A stretch of DNA of 64,000 nt. It comes from Solen grandis (taxonomy: Eukaryota > Mollusca > Bivalvia > Adapedonta > Solenidae). Location of the stretch: the NCBI GenBank assembly GCA_021229015.1, contig CM037782.1:64604108-64668107 (forward strand), read 5' to 3'. Under the pieces are notes generated by a model that saw only the letters and a list, made by a program, of their open reading frames with translations, ran no database searches and was not told the DNA's origin. The translations under genes and the position numbers were made by a program. Below, piece after piece: positions 45,303 through 57,129 of the stretch; positions within the stretch are counted from its first letter, which is position 1; each line of letters opens with the position of its first letter.

Positions 45303-48300
45303 CATCATGAATAACTCATGAAATGTGCAAGGGGAGACTTCATGAAAAGTTCACGAGGAAAGCATAAAATGAAAATGAGACAAATGCATCATATGTGCAT
45401 GAATATATATTTCTGAAATATTCATGAAGTGACAAATGCATAAAAATGCATGAAATCAAGTTTTTGCATGAAGACTTCACGCAAACCTGCCACAGAAAAT
45501 ATTTAAAAAATATTTCATGAACTATTTTGTATTTTCTCATTTGCAGTTCACTTCTTCTTTATGAACATTTCAAGAAAAATATTCATGAAAGAACTAACTG
45601 CATTTTTCTTGAAAAAAAATTCAGAAGAAATAAAAATTAAAGTTAAAAATTGAACCTTACATATATAGCACTCTTTTGCTGATTTTCTAGGTTTTTTTAT
45701 ATCAAAAATAAAACTGTATTTTATATGCCCCCCCCCCCCCCCCCCCCCCGTGAAGAAAAAAACCTGTGACAGTTCATGAGCTATTCAAGAAAGATAAAAT
45801 AACATTTTTAAGGTAAGCACTCTTTTAACAGACTTTCAAAAAGGTTATCAGGGTTATCTAAATAAGTGACTCAACTACATTTCGATCATAAGCCATTATA
45901 CCATGGGACATGTAGCTTTTCATTTGTACATGTCAAATCAACTGGAATCTAGTCAATGACTGCCAATATATGATTTCCCATTCCGCATTGTATTTTAAGA
46001 GTCCTAAGTGTATTTTATTTTTAATACTTGAAGACACACAACTTCTTACTTCCTGTTATTTACTTGACTGTTTTCTATTTTGTCTCTCCATCTTTTTTGT
46101 CTTTTTTTTAAGAAATATTTCACATCTGCTTTAACTCAAGCAGCCTTGCTTTCAGGTCATAAGGGTTCATTTCACAACATGCAATATGATAAGTTGGTAT
46201 TCTGAGTACTTTTCAGTTATTACCCCAGTGGAAATATCCACCTGGAATACCACTGAAACTTTGTCTGGAATTCCACTGGTATTAAATTTCACTGGAATAG
46301 TGTTATTCCAGTCAAAAAACAATAACAACAAACAAGAGGGCTATGATGGCTCTGAATCGCTCACCTGATTATAAATGAGTAATATAAGTTGGAATTGTCA
46401 TATTGATCTACTTTTTGACCCATCATGACCAAACTTCGAACTTGTCCAAGATTTTATGGAAACAAACATCCTGACCAGGTTTCATGAAGATTGGGCAAAA
46501 AATGTGGCCACTAGAGCGTTAACAATGTTTTTCTACGATTTGACCTCATGGCCTACTTTTTGACCCCGTATGACCCAATTTCGAACTTAACCAAGATTTT
46601 ATGGAGAAAAACATTCTGACCAAGTTTCATTAAGTTTGGCCTAAAATTATGGCCTCTAGAGTGTTAACAAACCAAATTGTTGACGACGCACGTCGGACGA
46701 CGGACGAAGGGCGATCACAAAAGCTCACCCTGAGCATGTTGTGTTCATGTGAGCTAAAAAGCGGAATTCCAGATAGATACCAGTGGAATTTCAAATGAAT
46801 TCCAGATCAATACCAGTGGAATTCCCGACCAAAACCAGTAGAATTCCAGATCAATACCAGTGAAATTCAAAAACAATCTCAAGATTCATTCATTTTAAAT
46901 ATTTAAATAATTGTTCAATTATTTACAAAGCTAAACGTGTTAAGTGATTAAAAGAGAAAACTAACAATACATAACAAGTAAACTCTGATAATTATCACAA
47001 GATTAAGGGAAATGATATCATGAAGTTCTCTCTATGACATCATAAATAAAACTTCCCGTTCACAAAATAATACAATAAAATACAATATTTTTAACTTACT
47101 TACAGTAAATTGGTAGATTAGAAATATTTTGTATCTTCTTAGTATTTGATGCAAATGATGCGATTATACCTATGAAATTAATGAGTTCCAATCTATTTTC
47201 AAAGCATACATACCGTGGCTTGCGTACCAGAGCATGACAATAACAGAATAACACACCATGAGTCAAAGTGAGGAAACTGTTGTTTTATTTATGTTTTCTG
47301 ATACTAAAATGATAGTTAAAAAATAACAAGAATTAAGAACATTCAGTTAACTATAAATTTGATTAAAAAATAGTGTTTAAGTTATTTAATTTTACCAAAA
47401 TGTTGTGTACTGTATTTTCAATGTTTAAATTTAGTAAACTTTAGTGATTAGAGATAACATTGATATTGTATTACAAAAATCATCAAAGTTAAGGCAAATC
47501 AGATGAATTACTTACACATTGAGGCCACAAAATGGCTGATTTCTTGAAAACAAGGGAAGTCAACACTCTCAGATCCTGTTCATGTGGAATTCCTCCTCTG
47601 CTGGTCTTTCAAATTCAAGTTCCGCTGGAATCTATCTGGCATCCCAGTAACATAGCAGATTCCAGTTGAATCTATCTGGACTCCCTTTGGTATTCCAGAT
47701 TCAAGCGGATTCTTTCCGGTATTTCATTGCTATTCCAGATTCAAATGGAATCTTTTTGGTATTCCACTTGAATTCCAGTGATTTTTCATTGGAGTAGGCA
47801 ATGAAAAAAAAATCATGCCATGAGATGGATAATTGTTTGAATAGGGAACTCATTTTTAAGATGCTGGCAAAGTTGAACAAGTTTTGTTGGATTCACTACA
47901 CAACCGATTATATTTTAAGTGCTTATTAACTTCTGTATTTTCATCTAATGTAAGATAACAATTAAATAAGAAATGATTCATTAGTTTATCTGTTTGTGGT
48001 TCATTAATGTGTTTTTTTATCATTAAGTTTTCTTATAATGTGCATCATTTTCATGCATGTTATTCTGACATGAACATGATGTTCTTTAACCAATAATTAT
48101 TGTCAAAATATTCAGTTTGGAAATTACAATATTCATATCTTAAGAACAAAAGAAGATTTTTTAAGAAGTTTTTATTCCTATTTTTATTCATGATTAATTC
48201 AAGAACTGTTCAAGAATTATTTATATATTTGTTCTCATAAAAGTTCCTGATCAATTCCATGAATAGTTCATAAATGTTTTATACCTTCATGAAGTGCACA

Positions 48301-48378
48301 TCGCCTCACCTCATGGATAAAACATCATACATTAAGATTAATAATCTATCAAGGATAAGTCATGAATAATTCATGATG
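45303..48378. mobile_element. 3.1-kb palindrome-rich element with CATCATGAAT ends
   Basis: The left end CATCATGAATAACTCATGA (45303-45321) and right end TCATGAATAATTCATGATG (48360-48378) are reverse complements with two mismatches. The outer zones (45303-45800 and about 48040-48378) are saturated with TTCATGAA-type words. The inner zones (46195-46320, 46768-46880, 47580-47790) are saturated with CCAGTGGAATTCCAGAT-type words. A C22 run (45728-45749) lies in the left outer zone. No transposase frame is visible. Nested symmetry suggests a fold-back element or one element inside another. Confidence 0.5.
46329..46766 (+). mobile_element. AACAAGAGGGC tandem-core element nested in the 45.3-48.4 kb element
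   Basis: Left end AACAAGAGGGCTATGATGGC runs into CTGAATCGCTCACCTGA. Two core units of about 145 bp follow, each with ACTTTTTGACC, AAGATTTTATGGA, CTGACCA(A/G)(G)TTTCAT and TAGAGNGTTAACAA. Then come ACGACGGACGAAGGGCGATC, AAAAGCTCACCCTGAGC and GTGAGCT. It splits a GGAATTCC word patch (CCAGTC on the left, GCGGAATTCCAG on the right), so it inserted after that patch formed. Confidence 0.7.
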
Positions 48379-48490
48379 GTAATGTAAAAATCATGATTTC
48401 ATGAATTCCACTTTACAAGGGCAGCTGACCTCTGTTGACCTGAATCGGGGACAATTAATGGGGAACCCATATAAAAGGACCTCAAAAAAA

Positions 48491-48652
48491 CAGTGTGTGC
48501 AGTTTGCTTTGAATCTTAGTGTGAAGGCACTTTGCTCAAGTAACCAGTACTTTATGACAGATGACGATTTTGTAACTCGATACTATTTATTATTTGGACA
48601 ATTGTTAAAATATCAATATATTCCGAAATCAGTCATTCTTGTAGAAGTTTAG
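48491..48652 (+). CDS. candidate coding exon, unknown protein
   Basis: After AAAAAACAG the frame is open for 53 codons to TAG at 48650-48652. The peptide includes QFALNLSVKALCSSNQYFM and DDDFVTRYYLLFGQLLKY. The same frame continues upstream to 48404 with less protein-like content. No homolog recognised. Confidence 0.2.
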   Translation, partial: QCVQFALNLSVKALCSSNQYFMTDDDFVTRYYLLFGQLLKYQYIPKSVILVEV

Positions 48653-48707
48653 ATGCATTAATTATGGGTCTCTTTCAAAGTTACTTAATGAACAGTCTTG
48701 ATAAACA

Positions 48708-48712
<5 letters not shown>

Positions 48713-48747
<35 letters not shown>

Positions 48748-48852
48748 TTATGAGTAAATATTCTCGCTCGCATATAAATGAGAAGCTTCTCTATCTCTCA
48801 ATCCCTCCACACACACCCCCCCCCCCCCTTCTCTCTCTCTCTCTCTCTCTCT
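48713..48852. repeat. two (TC)n tracts and a C run
   Basis: (TC)n at 48713-48742, C13 at 48816-48828, then (CT)n at 48829-48852. Confidence 0.9.
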
Positions 48853-48894
48853 TATAATGCGTAGATTATAGTTTACTTAGTATTATCATATAAA

Positions 48895-49245
48895 AAACAT
48901 GATCGGTAACATTTTAACCATGGTTTGTATTGGTATGACAACGGTTGGTTTAAATAACCATAATTTTACCATTTTCAGTCATGGTAAGAGATGTCATCAG
49001 TAAAGTCACCCATGGTCAGCCTGGATTTATATGGCTGAACATTGATGATTCATTATAGCAGTTTATTGACAGTTCATTTACACCTTTTCTAACCATGGTT
49101 TAACTGTGGTAAGTGACCCTTAAGACTGCGGTATGACCATGGGTAAGCATTTTCAGTCGTGGCCATCTTTTGCAGGGGCAGTACCATTTTTACAGATTTG
49201 GTATGTTATAACCATGGTGGACTATGGCTATCTCATAGTAAATGC
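48895..49245. repeat. ACCATGGTT word-rich patch
   Basis: AACCATGGTTTG, ACCCATGGTCAG, AACCATGGTTTAACTGTGG, GACCATGGGTAAG and AACCATGGTGGACTATGG are scattered with GGTAAG and TTACC words. The CCATGG core is palindromic. Confidence 0.6.
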
Positions 49246-49720
49246 GCTTACCATTCAGCCATATAAGAAAAACTGGAAATATCTTCTTGTCAGAAAAAAC
49301 AAGACCTTGAGTTTAGATCTTTGGTATGTACCCAGGAGTCGATCATTTGATTTTACAAAGACTTGTTTAGAAATCTCTTTAAATATCTTATTGTCAGATA
49401 CCAAAAGGCCTTCAGTTGAACATGTATCATGTACCAAGTTTGTTCAAATCTTGGCCCTGGCGTCAAAATTGGCAGGTCCAAGAGATCACTTGATTTACTT
49501 AGACTTAAATAGGACAAAAAACTAGAAATATCTTCTTATCAGAAACTAAAAGGTCTGGAGTGTCAATATTTAGTGTGTAACATGGTCCAGTGGACATCTA
49601 CCAAATTTCTGTAAATCATGACCCTGTGGTAAAAATTGTCTCTGCCCCGCTATCCATTGATTATCATTTTAAGGAAATTTGATAAGTTATTATTGTCAGA
49701 GTGCAAATAGAAAGAAGTTT
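49246..49720 (+). repeat. dispersed element copy, related to 52430-52880
   Basis: Both contain TATCTTCT, CAGAAAC, GTGTAACATG, CTACCAA/CTAACAAG, AAAATTG and GGTCACTTGATTTTA or its variant, plus TAGACTTA. A 130-codon frame starting at 49133 runs through it and is a repeat artefact. Confidence 0.6.
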
Positions 49721-49739
49721 AGAAATTAAATAAGCGACA

Positions 49740-50170
49740 CCCCTGCGATGATTTAAAGAATTGTTTAAGAACAATTCTAGAACATTTTATGGAACACGTT
49801 CTAGAACAATTCATGAACATTAAATGACCGTTTTAAAACCTGTAGGTTCAGGAACAAATGTAGAACATGTTCAAGAACTAATTATACAAGTTCTTGAGCA
49901 TGTTCTTAAAACGGTTCTTGATCTTCTATGCTTAATATTTTCCCTGTGAAATTTTAAAGAACTGTCTTAGAAGAAATTTATCTAACATATTCTTAAAAAT
50001 TTTCTAGAACAGTTCATGAACATTAAATGGCCGTTCTAGAACCTGTAGGTTCAAGGATTATTCTAGAACGTTTTAGAACAGTTCATTAACATTAACTGGC
50101 CGTTCTAAAAGCTTTAGGTTTAAGAAAAGTTCTAGAACAATTCTAGAATGTATTCTGGAACATGCTCTAG
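49740..50170. repeat. GTTCTAGAAC word-rich patch (left)
   Basis: Over 400 bp the words GTTCTAGAACAATTC, TTCTAGAACATTT, AATTCTAGAATG, AGAACATGTTCAAGAAC and CCTGTAGGTTCA recur, with a duplicated CATTAAATGNCCGTTCTA block near 49808, 50025 and 50095. TTCnnGAA is also the heat-shock element unit, but the pattern is array-like. Confidence 0.7.
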
Positions 50171-50819
50171 GGCAGTTATTCACAGTGCATACCACAAAGC
50201 AGGCCATACCACAAAGCCAAAAAGGAGTGGCAGGCCACAAAAGAAGTTTTTCATATTTCCGCAAAGTCGTCGTTCATTCTCTGTCATTTCATCATAATTG
50301 TCAAGTACTATTGGCAGACTGTGATTCCTATATTCTTGTAGAAAAAATATTCAATATTCAAATGACTCTCTTTGCTAAGTAAATACATTATAGACTTAAA
50401 TTTTACAAATGATATCTTAAATAAATAGATTACCTAGTGGTGGCGTCAAAGAATGCAAATTAAGGTGACCAAATTACTTTTCTTAGGAGATTCGAAAGGA
50501 ATTTTTTTAGGCCCAAGACCTAGCCCGAAGTAAGGTTAAGTTGTACAGTAAGTCAGTTGATTGATAGCTTTGAAATGTGATTGGTTAGATAAATTTGGAA
50601 TAAAGAAGTAGATACAGTGGTCAAGCTGCCAAACTAGTTCCACAACTAAAAAAACTTACGCTGACATTACAGTGGACAAAGACACAATCATGAATGAACA
50701 CACATATACTTAAAACACAACATACTGGCTTCAAGCACAATAAAGAAATAGTGAAAAAATGAAGTCTTGGTAACACACTTCCTCCCTTGGAAAAATGACT
50801 CCTGGCATTATGTATATAG

Positions 50820-50990
50820 ATCGACAAAAAAAACTCAACCAACTCACACAAGTTAAAACAACTTCAAGAAATGGTGGTCTAGTTCAAGATCAACTTAGGT
50901 TCTGGAACCAAGGTTCAAGAAATGTATGTCTAGTTCAAGAACAATTCTTAAAGTTCTTTGTAAGTTCATTAATGTTCTAGAACTTATATC
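50820..50990. repeat. GTTCTAGAAC word-rich patch (right)
   Basis: CAACTTCAAGAAATG, CTAGTTCAAGATCAACTT, GGTTCAAGAAATG, TAGTTCAAGAACAATTC and ATGTTCTAGAACTT continue the theme of 49740-50170 after a 650-bp spacer. The spacer contains only a weak minus frame. Confidence 0.6.
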
Positions 50991-51757
50991 AGGGGTCAAA
51001 ATTGGTCCTACCCCAGGAAAAATGATTTTATAGCTATGACCGTCAAAATTTTGACCACAAGTACAGTTTATGTGTAGAATTATGATTATGATGCTGTACT
51101 TCTGCATAGATTAATATTTAGTATGACTATGTTATATTAGAGGCAGTGAAGGCAATATTTCTCAGAAGAGCATTTCGGGCCATTTAGATCTTGTTACTCC
51201 CCCCCCCCCCTCTCTTTGTTTCTCTTTCGTTTTTTTTATGTTGTTGTTGTTGTTGTTTTTTTGTCTTTTGAGGTTCAAATTCAAACATGATGCCATTGAA
51301 CCAGTATCATTTGAACTCAGGTTGCAGCAACCACAGCAAGATTACTTTTTTGAATGCAATACTTTTTTTTTTTAAAGTAAAGTTATTGGTAGAAGTCAAT
51401 GATATGAAGCTTTTTTGCCATTATTGAGGTTCTCAAAAGATGGTCATGATAAATCCATATACAATGTGTGTGCATTATTGATAATTCAAGGTGTCTCTTG
51501 TGGTACCATCCATTTCAGAATTGGGCGTTACATTAAGAAGTTATTTCAATTTACATCATTTTACACCTCTGCATTTCTTCCCATACATTTCTGGAAAAGT
51601 TAAATGATAATTGGAATTTTTGACATATGGTATTAACTTTCAGACTGATTAGGTTTTAAACAAATTGCATGAGTAAAAAGCAATTTATGTGTTGAACTGA
51701 TGGAATATTATTTAAAGAACGGGCGTTTATCATATTCTAATTAATGACAATAAAATA
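50991..51757. other. unassigned stretch
   Basis: Has C12 at 51199-51210, a (TTG)n at 51240-51257 and a degenerate element end at about 51155-51190. No gene seen. Confidence 0.45.
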
Positions 51758-51987
51758 AACAAGAAATATCTTTAAAAAAGATATTCGGCGTAGGATGAAA
51801 GAAAAACGAGATTTCCAGTCTTCTAGAACATTCCGAGGAAAAGCGCGCGAAGGACCGACGCACAACAAATTTAGTACGCTGTAGAAATAGTTCAGTATTT
51901 TTTCTATGAAATATACTTATTTATAGACGGTAATACAAAAAATTATATCTGTAAATAGGCTTGTTTGATATTTGTTCATATCATTAT
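51758..51987 (+). repeat. 229-bp repeat nearly identical to 63772-64000
   Basis: Starts AACAAGAAATATCTTT and carries GATATTCGGCGTAGGATGA, AACATTCCGAGGAAAAGCGC and ACGGTAATACAAAA. It differs from the copy at the window end by only a handful of bases, one of them an indel, so the copies are recent. Confidence 0.9.
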
Positions 51988-52429
51988 TGCATATGACAAT
52001 TATGATATAAAAGCGTTATTAGTTGTTTTGGTTTTGGCGAATTAATTTTCAATGAGAGCATCTCGGCAGGCTGGAAGAATTCAATATACATAGTAATTAA
52101 GGGGTTTCATGTCATAACACGGTGGATTCTTTTTTGTTGTTTTAAATCATTTTCACAAAGTAGCATTCCTCAATTGGTGGAAAAGGATTGTATTGAACTT
52201 ACTGAAATCACTTTCATGTTTACATCAAAAAGAAAAGTAATAACACCAAGCTGAATGATATATACAAGCTGCACCCCTTATTTACAGTAATTTTATAGTC
52301 CACAACGATGCGTTAACCAATAACAGGAGTCCTTTTATTCAGCTTAGATTTATTTACCGCTGTTAGCGTACATTTGATTGGTTTAAGATGCGAGTTGAAA
52401 TCGAAATTATACAGCTACGCCGAAAAAGC
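51988..52429. other. unassigned stretch
   Basis: Not recognised as repeat or gene. Confidence 0.4.
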
Positions 52430-52880
52430 GGAGGCCTCTTAGGCCAAGTGCTGATACTTGGTGTGTAACATGACCTAGTGAACCTCTAACAAGATTGTTC
52501 AAATCATGATCCTTGGTCAAAATTGTTCCAACCCTAGAGGTCACTTGATTTTAAATAGACTTGTATTCGAAAACACTCAGAATATCTTCTCAGAAACCAC
52601 AAAGCCTGGTCAGTTGAGACTTATAGCAGTGGACCTCAACCAAGTCTGTTCAATTCATGGTCCTGTTGTCAAAACTGGCCTCAAGGGTCACTTGATTTTA
52701 TATAGACTTATCAGAGCTATAACCTCCAAAATTGGATGGCAGGTACATTTTTATTGTGAAATTTAAATAATCTTGCTGTACTTCTGTGTCGATCATGTAT
52801 TCAATATGACTCATAATACAATAATTGGCAATGTTTCTCAAGTGAGCGATTCAGGGTCATCTTGGCCCTCTTTAATTTTG
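52430..52880 (+). repeat. dispersed element ending in an AACAAGAGGGC-type terminus
   Basis: Two related units (TGTGTAACATGACCTAGTG; GGTCACTTGATTTTA twice) end with AAGTGAGCGATTCAGGGTC and CTTGGCCCTCTT. That is the common bivalve terminus in reverse orientation. Related to 49246-49720. Confidence 0.65.
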
Positions 52881-53460
52881 ATCCCAGACCTGGCTTGAAA
52901 ATTGCCGTTAGCCTGATATCTGTATGTCTTATATGGTCAGTAATAATGTTTAACTTGGTTCGGTATTGGAGTCTAGCTAGATATTCGGCTGTAGTAAATA
53001 TTTGAAATTTGATCTCGGACCTGGCTCAAAATTCGCAACTAGCTCGATATAAATATGTTCTATATGGACTGTAACGATGTCCAACTTGACTCGGTATTGG
53101 AACCTAGCTCGATATAAGCTGAATTATTGTTTTTGAATCTCGAACTCATATGTAGCTCGAAATTCGCCAATAGCTCGATATTTGCATGTCCTATATAGTC
53201 ATTTATGTCCGGCTACGCTCAGTATTAAAACAAAGTTCGATATTCGTCAATACCAAGTTATGAAAATCGATCTCATACCTGGCATGAAATTGACCACCAG
53301 TTCTATAATGCTAAACATCATTTGATATTGAAATCTTGATCAGTTTTGGCCAAATTTTACCGTGTCTTGATATCAAATATCGAGTAATGTTGTCATATGT
53401 GGATCTTATATGTGATTAGAAGTTCGCCTTTAGCTCGATATTGAATATCGAATGCTGATG
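52881..53460. repeat. AGCTCGATAT word-rich patch
   Basis: TAGCTCGATAT occurs repeatedly together with CTAGCTAGATATTCG, CGAAATTCGCCAATAGC, AACTTGACTCGGTATTGG and CAAAGTTCGATATTCG. Units of about 110-120 bp are hinted at by GTCC(A/G)ACTTG and CTATAT landmarks. The word ATCGAGCT/AGCTCGAT is palindromic. Confidence 0.65.
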
Positions 53461-53563
53461 TCAGATGTTTTTTCTAACTTCTAGCACACAATTCATCTTT
53501 CAAAGTGACAAAGTCACTATAAGAAAAACTCAGAAAAGGAAAAAAAAAAGAAAGCTTGTATAG

Positions 53564-53804
53564 TCAAATTGTATTCAGTGTTGACCTTGCACACGCTATA
53601 ACCAAGTTGACAGAGAGAATGTTCCGTGATCGAGGCATTATTACGGCTTTCTGCAAACCTGCGGAAAACGTATAGGTTTTGTTATGTTTATTCAAGATTG
53701 AAATGATTAAGAACAACTGGAACAGGAAATTTGCATGTTTGTGATTTTCAACCATTTTGGTGCACTTCTAAACTAGGCATATGTATATAATTAGGTTTGA
53801 TTGG
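53564..53804 (-). other. minus-strand short frame beside a broken coding stretch
   Basis: A 63-codon frame contains ACGTTTTCCGCAG (acceptor-like) followed by a stretch reading GLQKAVIMPRSRNILSVNLV. It may belong with the broken frame at 53805-54030, but nothing ties them together. Confidence 0.2.
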
Positions 53805-54030
53805 TCAGTTTGATTCATCCTTGTCCACCGTTTCCTTTTCATCCTTATAGTTGTTCAATGGTATTGTAAAGGTCGTCATTATTTGGGCAACTTCATAATC
53901 TAAACCTTTAATGGCAAACGCTGTCATTGTGAAATTAGATTTTCAAACACATTTTGAAGATCTCCATTTTGTTCAGCTTGAAAGCAATCAATTAGATCGG
54001 TATTAATGTCATTAATGATATCCTTAACGA
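53805..54030 (-). pseudogene. frameshifted coding-like stretch, unknown protein
   Basis: Minus strand. From 54030 (after CTTTTTATGTAAG, acceptor-like) one frame is open to a stop at 53924-53926, with an acidic/polar peptide including INTDLIDCFQAEQNGDLQN. Directly overlapping, the next frame opens at ATG 53927 and runs 40 codons to 53805, with GLDYEVAQIMTTFTIPLNNY and a Lys/Asp/Glu-rich end. A one-base shift would join them, as expected for a decayed coding sequence. No family recognised, and each part alone is within chance length. Confidence 0.25.
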
Positions 54031-54689
54031 CTTACATAAAAAGAGGTGAAAATGGAACCTCTTGGTTTTAAATGGAATATATGTATAGCAGTAATTTAAG
54101 CGTTGTTGTTCGATTCGTAAGTTCTTGTATTTATCATAACCTTGCTTCAAATACCCAGTTCTACACGCAGGGAATATCAGCAGGTAACTGGTCATTTATT
54201 ACTCCGGAGATAATTGATAGTTCAAAATAATGAATTGAATGTTTGTACTTCAGAAAAGTATGTGTTGATACAAAGATCAGGCAATTAACAGTGATCATAA
54301 TTAAAAATATATGAAGAATTTCTGGATTTTTCTTTTGAAAACTATGCTTATAAACGTCTTGAATATATTAACAAAAACAAGGGAGTGTGTCTCTGCGACT
54401 CTATTTTCGAGGACAACAACGACGACCCAGCGACCATAAGAACTCAATACTTTTGATATTAATATACATGCAAAAACACTTGCATGCACTATTAATCTCA
54501 TGAAGTTTCACCCAAGTTAAACCAGAGGTTTTGGAGATAAAGTGCAAATAAGATTGACCAAAATTACAAAGGACCATAGCTCTGTGATAATTTATCAAAC
54601 CCAAGCATTATTAGTTGGCGCAAGAAGAGCCTGGAGCAGAGTTGCCACCAGTGAAGTGTTAGTGACAACCACAAACAGTGAAACTATAT
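54031..54689. other. stretch with dispersed repeat on minus strand
   Basis: At about 54480-54604 the minus strand reads ATTATCACAGAGCTATGGTC and ACCTCTGGTTTAACTTGGG, which I take to be a fragment of a common dispersed bivalve repeat core. The rest is unassigned. Confidence 0.4.
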
Positions 54690-55420
54690 GTTAAAGCCAT
54701 AATCATGCATAAATATCAGATAGGTTATATCATGATGTACATGTGTTCCTAGTTTTATAAAAATGAAAATTTATCTTCAGAAAAAAGCTAACACACAAAG
54801 GTAAACCTTTGGCAGAATAATCAATTTATCCATGTTCATCCAACCATGAATTGTAGGTCACAGCTTTAAATTTGCATACCTATAAAAACATACCATATTA
54901 CGCCGTACATGAGTACCTAGTTTCATGAAGATGTGAAGTCATCTTCATCGAAAGAAAGCTTAAACACTAAGGTAAATCTGAGGTAAAGCTTGGGGAGAAA
55001 AAACAATTTTACAATGTTCTCCCCACAGTGTAAAAATGATCACGCCCATAAGTTTGCATAAATTTTAAACGTTTATATCATAATGTACATGTGTAACTAG
55101 TTTCATAAAGATGTGAATTCATCTACATAGAAAAACAGCTTAATCGCAAAGGTAAACCTGAGGCAGGACAATCAATTTTACCTCGTTCATCCAACATTGA
55201 AATATAGGTCACAGCCATAAATTTGCATAGATATTAGATAGATCATATCATGACATACATGAGAACCTAGTTTCATACAGATTTTTAAAAAAGTTTAAAC
55301 GCAAAGGTAAACCTGATGTTTGACGGACGAACAGATGAACGGAGACACGGACGTACGCACGCACACACGAACGAGAGCACAGTCGAAATTTTCAATGCTT
55401 CACAACGGAGTTGGCGGTGC
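54690..55420 (+). repeat. four ~175-bp tandem units with GACGGACG tail
   Basis: Units near 54690, 54865, 55045 and 55220 share CATAA(A/G)TTTGCATA, ATATCATNATGTACATG, CTAGTTTCATA, CTTAANCNCAAAGGTAAACC and TCATCCAAC. The last unit ends in TTTGACGGACGAACAGATG and a CGCACGCACACACG tract. Tandem core plus GACGGACG is the same plan as the elements at 2213 and 46329. Confidence 0.8.
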
Positions 55421-55775
55421 ATAACAAGTTATACATTAGTGAAACCAAGACTTTTGAGTGAAAATTTCAAGAAATCATCCTTCATATATAAACCAGTTTA
55501 GTTAAGACCGGAACAAAAATTTAAAACCTACATGTTTATAGAAGTTACTTTTGTAGAAAAAAATAAATATTCTATTAATGAATGTTTTTGTAGTGAAAGA
55601 AAATATGGAGAGCAAAGAAAAAAATTATGGAAAGCAAATAAATTTTTGAGAAGGGCTGTGATGTATATCAGATGGTAGTGAACATTGACAGGTTAATTAG
55701 ATTGTTTTACAAAAAGTCAATATTTTAAAGATTTAGAACAGGAATCGCCCATCCTTTGCATCTGTTAGATGCTCC

Positions 55776-55865
<90 letters not shown>

Positions 55866-56529
55866 ACTAAAACCGGCACATGAATATAGTGTCGCTTATC
55901 AGGCTCATCGTGTTTTAACAGACGTACACCCTAAGACGAGACAAGCTGGTTAATCCTTTAGAGTTTCTGATTTGCTAGATAAATGAGAAAATTTCTGCCT
56001 GCTGTTCCCAGTACGGTATCATGGATATCTGGTTACATTGTACCGGACCAGTGAATGTAAACATATTCATTCATTTATTTATTTTACAACCATTATCAGT
56101 AATCTTCGACCCACGTGCCACTAAACTATCAATGGAGCAAACGTGATATTGATGATAAGAAAAACAATACTGTTCCCGATAAAATCTGTCTTAAATAGTT
56201 TTTATCCAGTTATTTAAACTTGAACTTTTCTGTAGAATTAAGTAAGGAAAAATAAGAGTGACGTCAATAAGCGATAAATTTAGTAATATATTCCATCGAT
56301 GTATACTCATTGGATCAGTTTCTCAAAAGGGACATGAAAAGTAAACAATAAAAGATAATTATCGACAGATGTCCGGTTATACGACTGAATTTGCCTGAGC
56401 TGAGCCAGTGCTCACGCTCCTTCTCAGGATCGAACTTAAATATACAGTCCAGCGCTATTTCGGCAATATTAACAATTGTGTGCAAACAAATTGTCTCCTT
56501 TATTAGTGTTCTGATTTTTCTCATCTGTG

Positions 56530-56561
<32 letters not shown>

Positions 56562-57129
56562 AGTGTGATAACATTTTTTCACAACCCCTGGATTGTATGT
56601 TATTTTATGAATGAGAAACCGGTTTTAAGTTTACCCCCTCCCCCACCTCCCGAAAATAAAGAAGCAAATAATATAAATTTCCTATGATACAAAACTGCAT
56701 ATAGTAGTAATTCATAAAATAGTTTGTGAAATTTCGAGTATTTAATAAATGTCCTATTAATGTCCTATTATCAATAATAGCAAGACAGATTTTTTTCCAT
56801 TTATTTAGATAAGTTTATGCATGGGGATATTATTCAGTTGTGACAGAATTATTAAAGTCCACTGTTGTTTTGATTAGAATTGCTATGTACAATCATTTTT
56901 ATCATAATGTACATGCATGTGAATGTGTGCATAGTTTAAATTCCTGATTTATTTATTTAGGTGCACCAGGTCAAAAGTCAAGAAAACAATATATCATACT
57001 TTATCAAATATGAATAGAGGTTTTGGAAAAATGTTAACCTCTGGATGTAAACTATAACTTTGACAAACAGATACAATCGCCAATTATATTTTCGTTTACA
57101 ATTTATTAACATTATTACCAAATATATAA
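55421..57129. other. AT-rich stretch with microsatellites
   Basis: (AC)n at 55776-55811 runs directly into (AT)n at 55811-55861, and (TC)n is at 56530-56557. No gene or larger unit recognised. Confidence 0.55.

Noticed and set aside
49133..49525. 130-codon plus-strand frame as a gene
   Set aside because: It starts in the CCATGG word patch and runs into a dispersed repeat that recurs at 52430-52880, where the frame is not kept.
49740..50170. True heat-shock promoter
   Set aside because: The TTCnnGAA units are spread evenly over 400 bp with no adjacent gene, TATA box or start. The array explanation is simpler, so it is reported only as mimicry.
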